A DNA stretch of 64,000 bases from Streptomyces sp. ADI95-17 (GTDB lineage Bacteria > Actinomycetota > Actinomycetes > Streptomycetales > Streptomycetaceae), in assembly GCF_003846175.1 (NCBI RefSeq), contig NZ_ML123048.1, positions 812,537 through 876,536 on the forward strand. Reading direction: 5' to 3'. This document shows, piece after piece, positions 32,876-41,249 of this stretch. The position numbers were made by a program, and so were the translations under genes. A model generated the notes under the pieces. The model did not search any database. It worked only from the letters and a program-made list of their open reading frames with translations, and was not told the DNA's origin. Within the stretch, counting starts at the first letter, position 1, and the number at the start of each line of letters is the position of its first letter.

Positions 32876-33712
32876 GTGAGCCAGGTCCCCTCCATCACTC
32901 TCAACAATGGCGTCGAGATGCCTCAGCTCGGTTTCGGCGTCTGGCAGGTGCCGGACGACGAGGCCGCGAAGGCGGTCGCCACGGCCATCGAGTCCGGGTA
33001 CCGGAGCATCGACACCGCTGCGATATACGAGAACGAGCAGGGCACCGGCCGGGCGATCGCGGCCTGCGGTGTCCCGCGCGAAGAGCTGTTCGTCACCACG
33101 AAGCTGTGGAACAGCGAGCAGGGCTACGACTCGACACTGCGCGCCTTCGACACCTCGCTCGACAAGCTTGGCCTGGACTACGTGGACCTGTACCTGATCC
33201 ACTGGCCGGTGCCGGCCAAGGACGCGTACGTCGACACGTACAAGGCGTTCGAGAAGATCCACGCAGACGGCCGCGCGAAGGCCATCGGTGTGTCGAACTT
33301 CCTCCCCGGGCACCTGGAGCGGCTGCTCGGCGAGACCTCCGTGGTCCCGGCGGTCAACCAGATCGAGCTCCACCCCCAGCTCCAGCAGGCCGAGTCGCAC
33401 GCCTTCCACGCCAAGCACAACATCGCCACCGAGGCGTGGTCTCCGCTGGGCCAGGGCAAGGGCCTCCTGGAGGTCCCGACGGTCGTCGCGATCGCCCGCA
33501 AGCACGACCGCACGGCCGCCCAGGTGGTGCTCCGCTGGCACCTCCAGCTCGGCAATGTGGTGATCCCGAAGTCCGTGACGCCGTCCCGGATCGCGGAGAA
33601 CCTCGATGTGTTCGGCTTCGAGCTGGACGCCGACGACCTGGCCGCGCTCGCCGCGCTGGACGAGGGCAAGCGCCTCGGCCCGGACCCCGCCGAGTTCAAC
33701 GTCGGCGCCTGA
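32876..33712 (+). CDS. Aldo/keto reductase
   Basis: 278 residues from GTG at 32876, in line with the VPSITLNNGVEMPQLGFGVWQV opening of the family. The catalytic tetrad is Asp46 (YRSIDTAAIY), Tyr51, Lys76 (VTTKLW) and His109 (LIHWP). The NADPH-binding end is WSPLGQGKGLLE and VIPKSVTPSRIAENLDVFGFEL. It resembles 2,5-diketo-D-gluconate reductase-type enzymes that reduce small aldehydes and keto-sugars. It is monocistronic: a strong hairpin follows 12 nt after the stop. Confidence 0.95.
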   Translation: MSQVPSITLNNGVEMPQLGFGVWQVPDDEAAKAVATAIESGYRSIDTAAIYENEQGTGRAIAACGVPREELFVTTKLWNSEQGYDSTLRAFDTSLDKLGLDYVDLYLIHWPVPAKDAYVDTYKAFEKIHADGRAKAIGVSNFLPGHLERLLGETSVVPAVNQIELHPQLQQAESHAFHAKHNIATEAWSPLGQGKGLLEVPTVVAIARKHDRTAAQVVLRWHLQLGNVVIPKSVTPSRIAENLDVFGFELDADDLAALAALDEGKRLGPDPAEFNVGA

Positions 33713-33724
33713 GCCACGACGAGA

Positions 33725-33762
33725 CGGACCGCCGCCCGGCTGCCGAGCCGGGCGGCGGTCCG
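33725..33762 (+). terminator. Terminator hairpin after the aldo/keto reductase
   Basis: Perfect 16-bp inverted repeat (33725-33740 and 33747-33762; CGGACCGCCGCCCGGC and its complement) with a 6-base loop, immediately downstream of the stop at 33712. Confidence 0.85.
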
Positions 33763-33798
33763 CCACTGGACAGCCCTGGGGCTGAAGGGACCGGAACC

Positions 33799-34281
33799 AT
33801 GAGCGGGGACACCGCACCCGTCGTCGCCGCGGGCCGCTATCAGCTGCGCAATGTGGCCAGCGGACTGCTGCTGGAGGTGTACGGCTCCGCCAAGGGCGGC
33901 GGCGCCCCGGTGCAGCAGGGCCCGGAGACCGGATCGGCCTCCCAGCACTGGCAGCTCTCGCCCGTGCACGAGGGCGCGGCGCTCCACTACCTGGTCAATG
34001 TCCACAGCGGGAAGCGCCTGGACGTCGCCAACGCCTCGACCGAGAACGGCGCCGTGATCCAGCAGTGGCGGGCCAACAACTTCGGCGCCCAGGAATGGCT
34101 GGTCGAGCGGCACCTGGAAACGCCGGGAGTGGTGACCCTGGTCAGCTTCATCAGCGGACTCGTCCTCGAAGTCGCCGACGGCAGCACGGCGGACGGCGCT
34201 CGGGTCCAGCAGTGGGAGGACACCGACTCCCTCGGCCAGTGGTGGCGGCTGGAACCGGTGCGGGACGCCACCGGCGCATAG
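33799..34281 (+). CDS. Ricin-type beta-trefoil lectin protein, no signal peptide
   Basis: 160 residues. Three beta-trefoil repeats are visible: GRYQLRNVASGLLLEVYGS...PVQQGPETGSASQHWQL, HYLVNVHSGKRLDVANAS...VIQQWRANNFGAQEWLV and VTLVSFISGLVLEVADGS...RVQQWEDTDSLGQWWRL. Each has the Q-x-W pattern typical of RICIN domains. There is no signal peptide, so the protein appears cytoplasmic unless exported by another route. An AAGGGA site lies 8 nt before the ATG. It starts 86 nt past the reductase, beyond a terminator. Likely a carbohydrate-binding protein; ligand unknown. Confidence 0.9.
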   Translation: MSGDTAPVVAAGRYQLRNVASGLLLEVYGSAKGGGAPVQQGPETGSASQHWQLSPVHEGAALHYLVNVHSGKRLDVANASTENGAVIQQWRANNFGAQEWLVERHLETPGVVTLVSFISGLVLEVADGSTADGARVQQWEDTDSLGQWWRLEPVRDATGA

Positions 34282-34568
34282 GCCGGATACAGGCCCGCAC
34301 GGGGACATGTGCGGCTGTGCGTAGTGCGGACCGCCGTCCCGGCGACCCTTCGGGGCCGTCCCGCCCCGGGCCGTCACTCGCCTGGGCCAAGACGACCCGC
34401 CGACCCCCTGGCGGCTGGCACATGGGCGGCGTCTGCCACGCCGACGCCACGTTCTGCCGCCCGGTCGCCGGGCCCCGCCAAGGGCCGTACCGGTCGGCTG
34501 GCAGAGCCTCGCCGTCCGGCTTTAATATGGCCTGGCAGGTGTTCGAACCTGTGGTTGCTCGTTCAGGT

Positions 34569-34606
34569 CAGGCTATCCGACCGGGTCGCCCCGGTCGGAT
34601 AGCCTG
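34569..34606. terminator. 17-bp perfect stem-loop, bidirectional terminator
   Basis: CAGGCTATCCGACCGGG (34569-34585) pairs fully with 34590-34606 around a TCGC tetraloop. It lies between two converging genes and could end both transcripts. The stem is unusually long and includes AT pairs. Confidence 0.75.
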
Positions 34607-34613
34607 AATGGAG

Positions 34614-34640
34614 CCCCGGCCCGATTACGGCGGGCCGGGG
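34614..34640 (-). terminator. Second stem-loop, likely terminator of the secreted-protein gene
   Basis: 10-bp inverted repeat CCCCGGCCCG (34614-34623) and CGGGCCGGGG (34631-34640), 7-base loop, 26 nt past the stop at 34667. It stands next to the longer 34569-34606 stem. Confidence 0.65.
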
Positions 34641-34666
34641 TTCTACGTCACCTGAGTGACTCGGAT

Positions 34667-35209
34667 TTACCAGTCCTTGCCACCGCGGTCGTCGTCGAAG
34701 TGACGCTCGATCACCCGGAAGCTGCCCACGACACCGTTCTTGACCCACACACCGCCCTCGACGTGGCCCGGGTGCACCCCGTTGCTGTCGCTGTGCGGTC
34801 CGACGGTGGCGATGGGGGCGCCGTTGTCGCAGGTGACCCCGCGGAAGACCTCGACCGTGTGGCGGCTGTCGTTGCGGATGTTGAGGGTCTTGGAGCCGAG
34901 GCCACTGACCACGGTCACGCAGCCGCCGAGCTCGTCACTGTACGTCCGCTCGTTGATGTGGATGCGACCCTCGTAGTGGTCCCGGCCCCCGCCGTAGCCG
35001 CCACCTCGCTCGTTGCCGCCGCCCTTGCCCTCGTTGCCCTTGCCGACGTCGCCGCCGCCGAGAGCCGAAACGGGAGCAGCCTGCTGGACGGCCGGGGCCG
35101 CCGCCTGAGCCGGCTCGGAGGTGGCAGCCGAAGCGTAGGTGATGCCGGTGGCGGCGAGGGCCGCGGCGGCCGCGACGGCAGCCGTAACGATCGTGGAACG
35201 CGTAATCAT
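34667..35209 (-). CDS. Small secreted glycine-rich protein of unknown function
   Basis: 180 residues. ATG at 35209 has AGGAG 7 nt upstream. The N-terminus is a Sec signal peptide (TIVTAAVAAAAALAATGITYASAA). Residues about 45-80 are Gly-rich (GGGDVGKGNEGKGGG, GGGYGGGR) and probably flexible. The C-terminal 100 residues form a compact beta-rich domain with one probable disulfide (GGCVTVVSG and GVTCDNGAP). No enzyme motif is visible. The upstream region is AT-rich for this genome and carries an inverted repeat, hinting at its own, possibly developmental, control. I do not recognise the family. Confidence 0.8.
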   Translation of the reverse strand: MITRSTIVTAAVAAAAALAATGITYASAATSEPAQAAAPAVQQAAPVSALGGGDVGKGNEGKGGGNERGGGYGGGRDHYEGRIHINERTYSDELGGCVTVVSGLGSKTLNIRNDSRHTVEVFRGVTCDNGAPIATVGPHSDSNGVHPGHVEGGVWVKNGVVGSFRVIERHFDDDRGGKDW

Positions 35210-35459
35210 GTCGCTTCTCCTGTCTCAGAGAGACCGACCGATGCGGTCGATCTGCGGATGAAATTACTGACGATCCGAATACGTGTCATTTCAGACACGT
35301 CGAAGGTCGACGCCCGAGCGCCAGTCGGGTTACATGAAATACGCGATATGCGATTTTCACATCATTAGATGAGTTCCAACTGCCCCTGCTCGTAGGTGGG
35401 TTGACTCGCCATTAGGCTGCACAGGGGACTTTCTGATGCCCACTCACCCCGGCGGCAGT
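35210..35459. promoter_or_regulatory. AT-richer upstream region of the secreted-protein gene, with dyad
   Basis: This stretch is notably lower in GC than its surroundings. It holds the inverted repeat ACGTGTC-N6-GACACGT (35281-35300) and an imperfect dyad around 35337-35360 (GAAATACGCG...TTTTC). It probably contains the promoter of the secreted-protein gene; specific -35/-10 boxes cannot be fixed. Confidence 0.45.
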
Positions 35460-35492
35460 GTGTCTTGCCTTGACACGGGCCGGGCAAGACAC
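35460..35492 (-). terminator. Terminator hairpin after the CoA-transferase gene
   Basis: Perfect 10-bp inverted repeat GTGTCTTGCC (35460-35469) and GGCAAGACAC (35483-35492), 13-base loop, 20 nt past the stop at 35513. Confidence 0.65.
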
Positions 35493-35512
35493 TGGTGCCG
35501 CAAATGCCCAGG

Positions 35513-36754
35513 TCAGCCGTCCAGCCAGCGCCTGAGGTCCCCGGTGTGCTCACCGACACGCGGCGGCCGCCGTTCGTAGCGCGGCGGGGTGCGGGACAGC
35601 CCGATGGGGTTGGCCACCAGGCGCATGGGGTCGTCGGGGTCCGCGTCGGCCGGTGTGACCAGCGGCGACAGGCCCAGGCGCTCGGCGAGATCGAAGGCGC
35701 CCGCGAGGTCGTTGACCGGGCCGCAGGGCACCCCGAGCGGGGTGAGCAGGTCGAACCACTCGGCCGCGGTGCGCGGGGCGAGCCGCGTGGAGATCTCCTC
35801 GGCCAGCGCGTCGACGTGTGCGACCCGGCCCGCGTTCGAAACGAACCGGGGGTCGGTGGCCAGCTCCTCGGCGCCCAGGCCCCGGCACAGGGCACGGAAC
35901 TGCCGGTCGTTGCCGACGGCGACGACCAGCGGCCGGTCCGCCGCCCGGTAGACCTCGTACGGGGCGATGGACGGGTGACGGTTGCCGAGGATGCCCGGCA
36001 CCTGACCGGCCAGGGTGTAGCCGCCTGCCTGGTTCACCATGCTCGACAGCAGCGAGGACAGCAGATCGACCTCGACGTGCTGGCCTTCACCGGTCGCGTC
36101 GCGGTGGCGCAGCGCCGCCATGACGCCCACGGCCGCGTGCAGGCCGGTGAGCACATCGACGAGCGCCACCCCTGTCTTGACGGGCTGCCCGGGTGCGGGC
36201 CCGGTGACGCTCATCAGCCCGCCGACCGCTTGCAGCAGCAGGTCGTAGCCGGGCAGCGCGGCGCCTTCGCCGGATCCGAATCCGGTCACCGAGCAGTAGA
36301 CGATGCCGGGGTTGAGCGCCTCGGCCTGCGCGTAGGAGAGGCCGTGCCTGTCCATCGTGCCGGGGCGGAAGTTCTCGAAGAGCACATCGGCCCGGCGCAC
36401 CAGTTCGTGGGCGTCGCGGCGCCCTTCCGGTGTGCCGAGATCGATGGCGAAGGACCGTTTGTTGCGGTTCACGGACAGGAAGTACGTCGACTCCCCATGG
36501 GCGTGCGGCGGCCCCCAGGCCCGGGTGTCGTCGCCCGCGCCGGGACGTTCCACCTTGATGACGTCGGCGCCCAGGTCCGCGAGGAGCATCGTGGCGTACG
36601 GGGCGGCCAGCACCCGTCCGAAGTCGGCGACCACGACACCCGACAGAGGACCGGGAACGGAGGTGTCCCCCGGACGTCCGTCGGTAACTCGCCGTTGCGA
36701 CTGGGAAGTTGACGCGGCTTCTTGAGCGGACGGGGTGGCTGGGGTGTGCTGCAT
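35513..36754 (-). CDS. CaiB/BaiF-family CoA-transferase
   Basis: 413 residues from ATG at 36754 (GGGAG just upstream). The first 35 residues are a polar extension. The class III CoA-transferase fold follows: GVVVADFGRVLAAPYATMLLADLGADVIKVERPGAGDDTRAWGP, SVNRNKRSFAIDLGTPEGR, DVLFENFRPGTMDRHGL and CSVTGFG, with VDLLSSLLSSMVNQAGGYTLAG at the second half. In this family the catalytic Asp follows the glycine loop near residue 200 (the segment PVKTGVALVDVLTGLHAAVG). It transfers CoA between carboxylic acids in catabolism. No dedicated pathway gene lies next to it; both sides have terminators or gaps. Confidence 0.93.
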   Translation of the reverse strand: MQHTPATPSAQEAASTSQSQRRVTDGRPGDTSVPGPLSGVVVADFGRVLAAPYATMLLADLGADVIKVERPGAGDDTRAWGPPHAHGESTYFLSVNRNKRSFAIDLGTPEGRRDAHELVRRADVLFENFRPGTMDRHGLSYAQAEALNPGIVYCSVTGFGSGEGAALPGYDLLLQAVGGLMSVTGPAPGQPVKTGVALVDVLTGLHAAVGVMAALRHRDATGEGQHVEVDLLSSLLSSMVNQAGGYTLAGQVPGILGNRHPSIAPYEVYRAADRPLVVAVGNDRQFRALCRGLGAEELATDPRFVSNAGRVAHVDALAEEISTRLAPRTAAEWFDLLTPLGVPCGPVNDLAGAFDLAERLGLSPLVTPADADPDDPMRLVANPIGLSRTPPRYERRPPRVGEHTGDLRRWLDG

Positions 36755-36915
36755 TCGGCTCCCTCTCGATGCGGCTTCTCATGCGCCGGGCCACTGATGG
36801 CCGCGATCGCGAAGCCTCATCCTGGGCATGCCGCACACCCCGTGCCAGTGGACGAGATGTCCTGTCCGGACACCCCGAACCACTCCAATCCGTCGATGGG
36901 CCGCCGGGGCGGGCG

Positions 36916-37845
36916 TCAGCCCCGTCGGCCCAGGTGCACGGTACGCACCGAGAGCAGGAAGACATCGGAACGCCGGCGCAGTCCGGCCGGGTCCTCGGGG
37001 TCGAGCAGCCGGTCGAGTACGGCGATGTCCTCGGCCGAGAGGTCGTCGGCGAACATCTCGCGGCGGCGTCCGATTTCGGCGACGACATGGTCGCGGGCCT
37101 GGCCGGGGAGCGGTGCCGGAAGGTCGAGCAGGAAGCTGCGGGTGCCCTGCGGCTCCAGCCCCACCGCGGCGATCAGGGCGCTCCAGTCCTCCGTCTCCCG
37201 CTTGGCCCCGGGCAGCGCGGCCCGCATGTTCTCGAACCGTTCCGCGTTGATCGCTTCGAGCCTGGCCTCCAGGCCGGGCCGCCCCATGCCGATGTCGCGC
37301 GGGAGGCGGCGGGGCTGCAGACCGCCCTCGGCCAGGGCCACCGTTCCGCCGGGCCGCAGCAGTGCGGCGAAGCCGGCGAGGACGGCGCGCTGGTCGCCCA
37401 TGTGGTGCAGGGCGTTGCCCACCCAGATGAGGTCCGCCTCGCCCAGTCCTTCGAGGTCGTCGGGGATGTCGGCGTGCCGGGTGCGGACCCGGTCGCCGAG
37501 GCCGAGCTTTTCGGCCCGGGCGCGGGTGCGCTCCAGAAGAGCCGGGGTGGCGTCGACGGCGACGACCTCCGCCTCGGGGAACACCTCGGCGAGCAGGCAG
37601 GAGATCACCCCCGGTCCGCTGCCGATGTCGAGGACCCTGCGCACCTGCGGCGCCGTGGGGAGCCCGGCGATCCAGCGGGCGGCTTCCTCGTACTGCGGCC
37701 GGCCGACTTCGGCCTCCTGCTCCAGCATCGGCCCCATGACGTCCCAGTCGAGGTCGTCGTTGTCGTGGTGATGCCCCTGGGGAGCGCCGTGGTGGTGGCC
37801 CTGGGAGGTGTGCCGGTGATGACCGTGGTCGGTTCGCTGACTCAT
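36916..37845 (-). CDS. SAM-dependent methyltransferase with His-rich N-terminus
   Basis: 309 residues from ATG at 37845 (GAGG 8 nt upstream; a longer frame exists). The first 27 residues hold twelve histidines (HGHHRH, GHHHGA, GHHHDND), a likely metal-binding tail. The class I methyltransferase core follows: VRRVLDIGSGPGVISCLLAEVFPEAEVVAVDATPALLERTRAR (motif I and the acidic residue of motif II), ADLIWVGNALHHMGD and LLRPGGTVALAEGG. Substrate unknown. A GTTGCC-N5-GGCAAC dyad lies about 45 bp upstream and could bind a metal-responsive or other dimeric regulator. The gene is divergent from the DUF6259-type gene. Confidence 0.88.
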   Translation of the reverse strand: MSQRTDHGHHRHTSQGHHHGAPQGHHHDNDDLDWDVMGPMLEQEAEVGRPQYEEAARWIAGLPTAPQVRRVLDIGSGPGVISCLLAEVFPEAEVVAVDATPALLERTRARAEKLGLGDRVRTRHADIPDDLEGLGEADLIWVGNALHHMGDQRAVLAGFAALLRPGGTVALAEGGLQPRRLPRDIGMGRPGLEARLEAINAERFENMRAALPGAKRETEDWSALIAAVGLEPQGTRSFLLDLPAPLPGQARDHVVAEIGRRREMFADDLSAEDIAVLDRLLDPEDPAGLRRRSDVFLLSVRTVHLGRRG

Positions 37846-38187
37846 GGAGCCAGCCTCACCCCGCACCGACGTTCTGGCAAGTATTGTTGCCGGTTCGGCA
37901 ACTCGCACACATGACGCGTCATGCCCCCTCACCCGGCGAACCATTCACGCGTGAAGCACTGCCGGATCAAGATCACCCCCGAGACAGGGCGGCGCACCGC
38001 CTCGGAGGCATTTTCCCTGGTGAGCGAGGCAGGCGAGGGGCCGGTACCGCGAGCATCACCCCCACACCGGCCTTAGCGCGCTAATTCATCGCCCAACAAG
38101 CTTGTGCGGCAACAGTGTTGACGCGTTATGGCCGAGCCCATACGGTGCACTCGCCCGCCCCCATCGAGCCGACGCCGGAGCGTACTC
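37846..38187. promoter_or_regulatory. Divergent promoter region with GTTGCC-N5-GGCAAC dyad
   Basis: 342 bases between the methyltransferase and the Tat-exported DUF6259-type gene. The clearest element is the inverted repeat at 37886-37902 (core TTGCCG-GTT-CGGCAA), about 45 bp ahead of the methyltransferase start. A GGAG ribosome site lies 7 nt before the ATG at 38188. No gene is seen. Confidence 0.5.
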
Positions 38188-41136
38188 ATGAAGCGCCGCA
38201 CCTTCCTTGCCGGAACCGCCGCCGTGTCCGCACCGGCCGTCGCCCTGGCCGCGGCGGCACCCGCCGTCGCCGCACCCGCCCCCGGTGACGACGCCACCGC
38301 CGCCGCCGAGACCGTGCGCCTCGTCATCGACGGCACACCGCACGATCTGCCGCCGACCACACTGCACAACACCACCCTCGCGGCCACCGGCACGGCCGGA
38401 CAGGCACGGGTCACCATGACCGGCCCGTACAGCGAGTTCTCGATGGCGTTCCCGAGCCCGTACGTGCCCGGCCTCGCCCGGGTGTCGGTGTGGCTCACCG
38501 GCGTCACGCCGAAGAAGGGCAACCTCTGGCTGAAGCTCTTCGACGGGGACAGCGAGGAGTGGGGGACGCTGGCCGGCAGGGTCGACCCGGCCGGTTTCGA
38601 CGGGCGGACCCGGGTCACGTTCGAGCCGCAGCGGCTGGCCCGGATGACATGGAGCGGGAAGGGCGACGGCCGGCTCACCCACCCGCTGCGCCGGCTGGTG
38701 CTGGTGTTCTTCCCCGACGACAAGCAGTCGGCCGATCCGCTCGTGCTCGACATCGACTCCGTGGAGGTGGTCGGTGACGGCGGGCCGGTGGCCGGCTGGA
38801 GCCGGGCCGGTGCGCTGGAGCTGACCAGCGGCGCGGACCGGGTCCTCATCGACGATCGCGGCCGGCTGCTCGACTGGAGGTCCGGCGGCCGGGTCCAGTC
38901 CCCCGGCGTGCTGCCGCTCGCCGTGCACTACGACAACGGCACCGGCGTCTTCTCCGACGAGGCCACGGTCGATGTCACCCGGGTCGCCGCCGACGAGGCC
39001 AGGGTCGGCCTCACCGTGCCCGGCTTCTTCGCCGCCGAGCTGACGGTACGGCTCCGTGCGGGCCGTCTCGAACTGCGCCCCACCGCCGTCCGGAACCTCT
39101 GGTCCCGGCCCATCCTCAAGATCACCTGCCCCGAGGTGGCGTACCGGGTGATCCCCGCCGACGGCACCATGCTCGGCATCGCGCCGAAGTGGGGCGGGCT
39201 CGCCCACACCCGGTCGGTGCTCGCCGGTGGCTTCTACGCGAATTACGGCATGCCCACCGCGACCCACGACCTGATCCTGTTCGAGGAGGACGACTCCGCG
39301 CTCGGCGTGTACTCCGTACAGCCCGCGAGCGCGAAGCCCTACCGCCCGACGCAGTTCGGTTTCGTGGGCGCCCGGGCCCGTGAGGAGTCCCTGACCGGGC
39401 TGATGCACCGGCTGGACGCCTGGATCGCCCCCGGCGGGTCCGGGGGGCTGCCCGCGACCCGGCTGGTGGCCGGAGGCACCGCGTTCGACCTGTTCGCGGC
39501 CTACCGGGCGGACAACGGGATGGACTCCTGGCGCGGGCTGCCGGACAAGCTCGGCCCGCGGCTGAGCGCGGGGCTGCCCGACGCGGTGCACCTCAAGGTG
39601 GACCTGTGGCAGCCTACCGGCGGCACCTGGGCGACGGGCCGGCCGGAAGCGGCCCTCGAATACCTGCGTGCCGTGCCCGGCGGGCCGTACAGCGTGGAGC
39701 TGGCCAGCTACTACTCCGACGGGCAGCACGACCACCACTACCCGGACTTCCTCACCTTCGACTATCTCGGCGGGCCGGCCCAGTTCCAGCGGATCGTCGA
39801 CACCATCCACGACGGCGGGCACTACGCCAGCGCGTACACCAACCCGACGTGGTGGCACCCCGACAGCCGGGCGGTGGCGGAGCTCGGCGGCGTCGAGCGG
39901 ATCGGGATCCGCGACGGGCACGGCAAGCTGGTCACCAAGACCCACACCGACAACCTCGGGTATCTCATCGGCGGCTGGCGGAAGGCGCCCCGGGCGCTGA
40001 TCCTCGACCAGCTCCGCACGTTCCGCGACACCTACGGACTGGACATGATGTTCCAGGACGAGATCGCGCGCCGGGAGTACGACTACTCGGCCGACTTCTG
40101 CGCGCCGCCGTACGCGTACGGCGAGGAGCTGGTGGAGCAGACCGCGCAGTCCGCCGCGATCCTGCCGATCGGCACCGAGGGGGTGGGCGGGGACCGGCTC
40201 TTCCAGACCCTGGCGTCGAGCCTCGGCTTCTTCCTCAACACCATGCAGGGCGACCGGGCCAACACCTACGACGGGCCCAACCGCAACGGCGTCGTCGTGC
40301 AGCAGTGGCCGCTCGGCACGGCTGTCATGCACGACAAGGTCGCGTTCTACCCGCACAACCTCGACCGGGGCGTCGACACCACCGAGAACCTGAGCTGGGC
40401 GCTGGCCTTCGGCCTCAATCTGCACTACCAGGCGCAGCACATGGAGCGGGACTTCAGGGCGGGGCGCGGATTCGAGATGCTCAAGGGCCTCTCGCTGGTC
40501 CAGCGACGGGTCGCCGGCCGGTACTTCGGGCGGCGGATGACCGGGTTCCGGTACCTCACCGAGGACCTGAAGGTGTCGCGGACGGTGTTCGACGGGGGCG
40601 TGGAGATCGTGGCCAGCCACGACATCCAGCCTCGCGCGCTGCCGCTGCCCGGCACCCTGGGCACGGTGACCGTCGCGCCGCACGGCTTCGTCGCCTCCGA
40701 GCACGGAACCCCGACGTACGCGCTGATCGACGACGCGCACCACCGGCCCGGCCACCTCGCGCGCTGGACGGGCGGCCGGTTCGTTCCCGAGCTCGCGTGG
40801 TACCCGGCGGATCTGGCGGGCTACCGGTCCGACACGATCCACGCCGACCTGCGGCTCACCGCCACGCCCTCCGAGCTCCCCGCCGCCGGCACCACCCGGG
40901 CGGCGCTGGCCCTCGCCGCCTGGGACGGCGCACCGGTCGACCTGAGCGGCGCGGACATCGAGTGGGAGATCGAGGGCCGGCCGATCGCACACCTGGTCAC
41001 CGACGCCGACGGCAGTGTGTGGCTCGCCCCGGACCCCGGCGGTGCCACGGGCTGGGTCACGGTCCGCGCCGTCGTCACCCGGGACGGGATACCGGCGTAC
41101 AGCGGCGTCGAGTTGGTCAAGCTCACCGACGGATAA
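38188..41136 (+). CDS. Tat-exported DUF6259-type protein (glycoside-hydrolase-like)
   Basis: 982 residues from ATG at 38188, which has GGAG 7 nt upstream and a twin-arginine signal (MKRRTFLAGTAAVSAPAVALA). Residues 50-190 look like a carbohydrate-binding beta-sandwich. From about 210 a long beta-rich domain leads into a (beta/alpha)8-like region with FDYLGGPAQFQRIVDTIHDGGHYASAYTNPTWWHPDS, MMFQDEIARREYDYSADFCAP and ILPIGTEGVGGDRLF; the DE in FQDE is at the place where retaining GH36-like enzymes have an acidic residue. The C-terminal 150 residues are beta-sandwich. I associate this pattern with DUF6259. Probably an extracellular glycoside hydrolase; substrate and catalytic residues are not established. 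A LysR gene follows 113 nt downstream. Confidence 0.8.
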   Translation: MKRRTFLAGTAAVSAPAVALAAAAPAVAAPAPGDDATAAAETVRLVIDGTPHDLPPTTLHNTTLAATGTAGQARVTMTGPYSEFSMAFPSPYVPGLARVSVWLTGVTPKKGNLWLKLFDGDSEEWGTLAGRVDPAGFDGRTRVTFEPQRLARMTWSGKGDGRLTHPLRRLVLVFFPDDKQSADPLVLDIDSVEVVGDGGPVAGWSRAGALELTSGADRVLIDDRGRLLDWRSGGRVQSPGVLPLAVHYDNGTGVFSDEATVDVTRVAADEARVGLTVPGFFAAELTVRLRAGRLELRPTAVRNLWSRPILKITCPEVAYRVIPADGTMLGIAPKWGGLAHTRSVLAGGFYANYGMPTATHDLILFEEDDSALGVYSVQPASAKPYRPTQFGFVGARAREESLTGLMHRLDAWIAPGGSGGLPATRLVAGGTAFDLFAAYRADNGMDSWRGLPDKLGPRLSAGLPDAVHLKVDLWQPTGGTWATGRPEAALEYLRAVPGGPYSVELASYYSDGQHDHHYPDFLTFDYLGGPAQFQRIVDTIHDGGHYASAYTNPTWWHPDSRAVAELGGVERIGIRDGHGKLVTKTHTDNLGYLIGGWRKAPRALILDQLRTFRDTYGLDMMFQDEIARREYDYSADFCAPPYAYGEELVEQTAQSAAILPIGTEGVGGDRLFQTLASSLGFFLNTMQGDRANTYDGPNRNGVVVQQWPLGTAVMHDKVAFYPHNLDRGVDTTENLSWALAFGLNLHYQAQHMERDFRAGRGFEMLKGLSLVQRRVAGRYFGRRMTGFRYLTEDLKVSRTVFDGGVEIVASHDIQPRALPLPGTLGTVTVAPHGFVASEHGTPTYALIDDAHHRPGHLARWTGGRFVPELAWYPADLAGYRSDTIHADLRLTATPSELPAAGTTRAALALAAWDGAPVDLSGADIEWEIEGRPIAHLVTDADGSVWLAPDPGGATGWVTVRAVVTRDGIPAYSGVELVKLTDG

Positions 41137-41205
41137 ACGGACGCGGACGGGTCCGGGGCGTTCAGGGGTACGCCGTCGTTCCGGACACACCGCCACCGAT
41201 TGGAC

Positions 41206-41222
41206 ACCGGCATATTGCCGGT
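41206..41222 (+). promoter_or_regulatory. Palindrome upstream of the second LysR gene
   Basis: ACCGGCA-TAT-TGCCGGT, 7-bp arms, 27 bp before the LysR start. LysR proteins often bind such T-N11-A-like dyads for autoregulation. The gap to the upstream gene is only 113 bp. Confidence 0.5.
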
Positions 41223-41249
41223 AGGCCTCCGGGCCCATAACTTGCGCTT

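Larger units (their letters stand above)
34282..34666. other. Convergent intergenic region between lectin and secreted-protein genes
   Basis: 385 bases with no supported gene. It carries two strong stem-loops near its right end (listed separately) and a short TTTAATAT tract near 34520. The stem-like CAGGT-GTTCGA-ACCTG at about 34536-34551 resembles a tRNA T-arm but has no tRNA around it. Confidence 0.6.

Noticed and set aside
34536..34551. Possible tRNA T-arm (CAGGT-GTTCGA-ACCTG).
   Set aside because: The loop is six rather than seven bases and no acceptor, D-arm or anticodon arm can be folded around it.
36863..36872. Palindrome TGTCCGGACA between the methyltransferase stop and the CoA-transferase start.
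   Set aside because: Only 10 bp, GC-rich, and not clearly in a promoter position; chance occurrence is likely.
38086..41238. A 1000-codon open frame on the minus strand opposite the DUF6259-type gene.
   Set aside because: Composition is a GC-bias shadow with no motif, while the plus strand has a Tat signal and a ribosome site.
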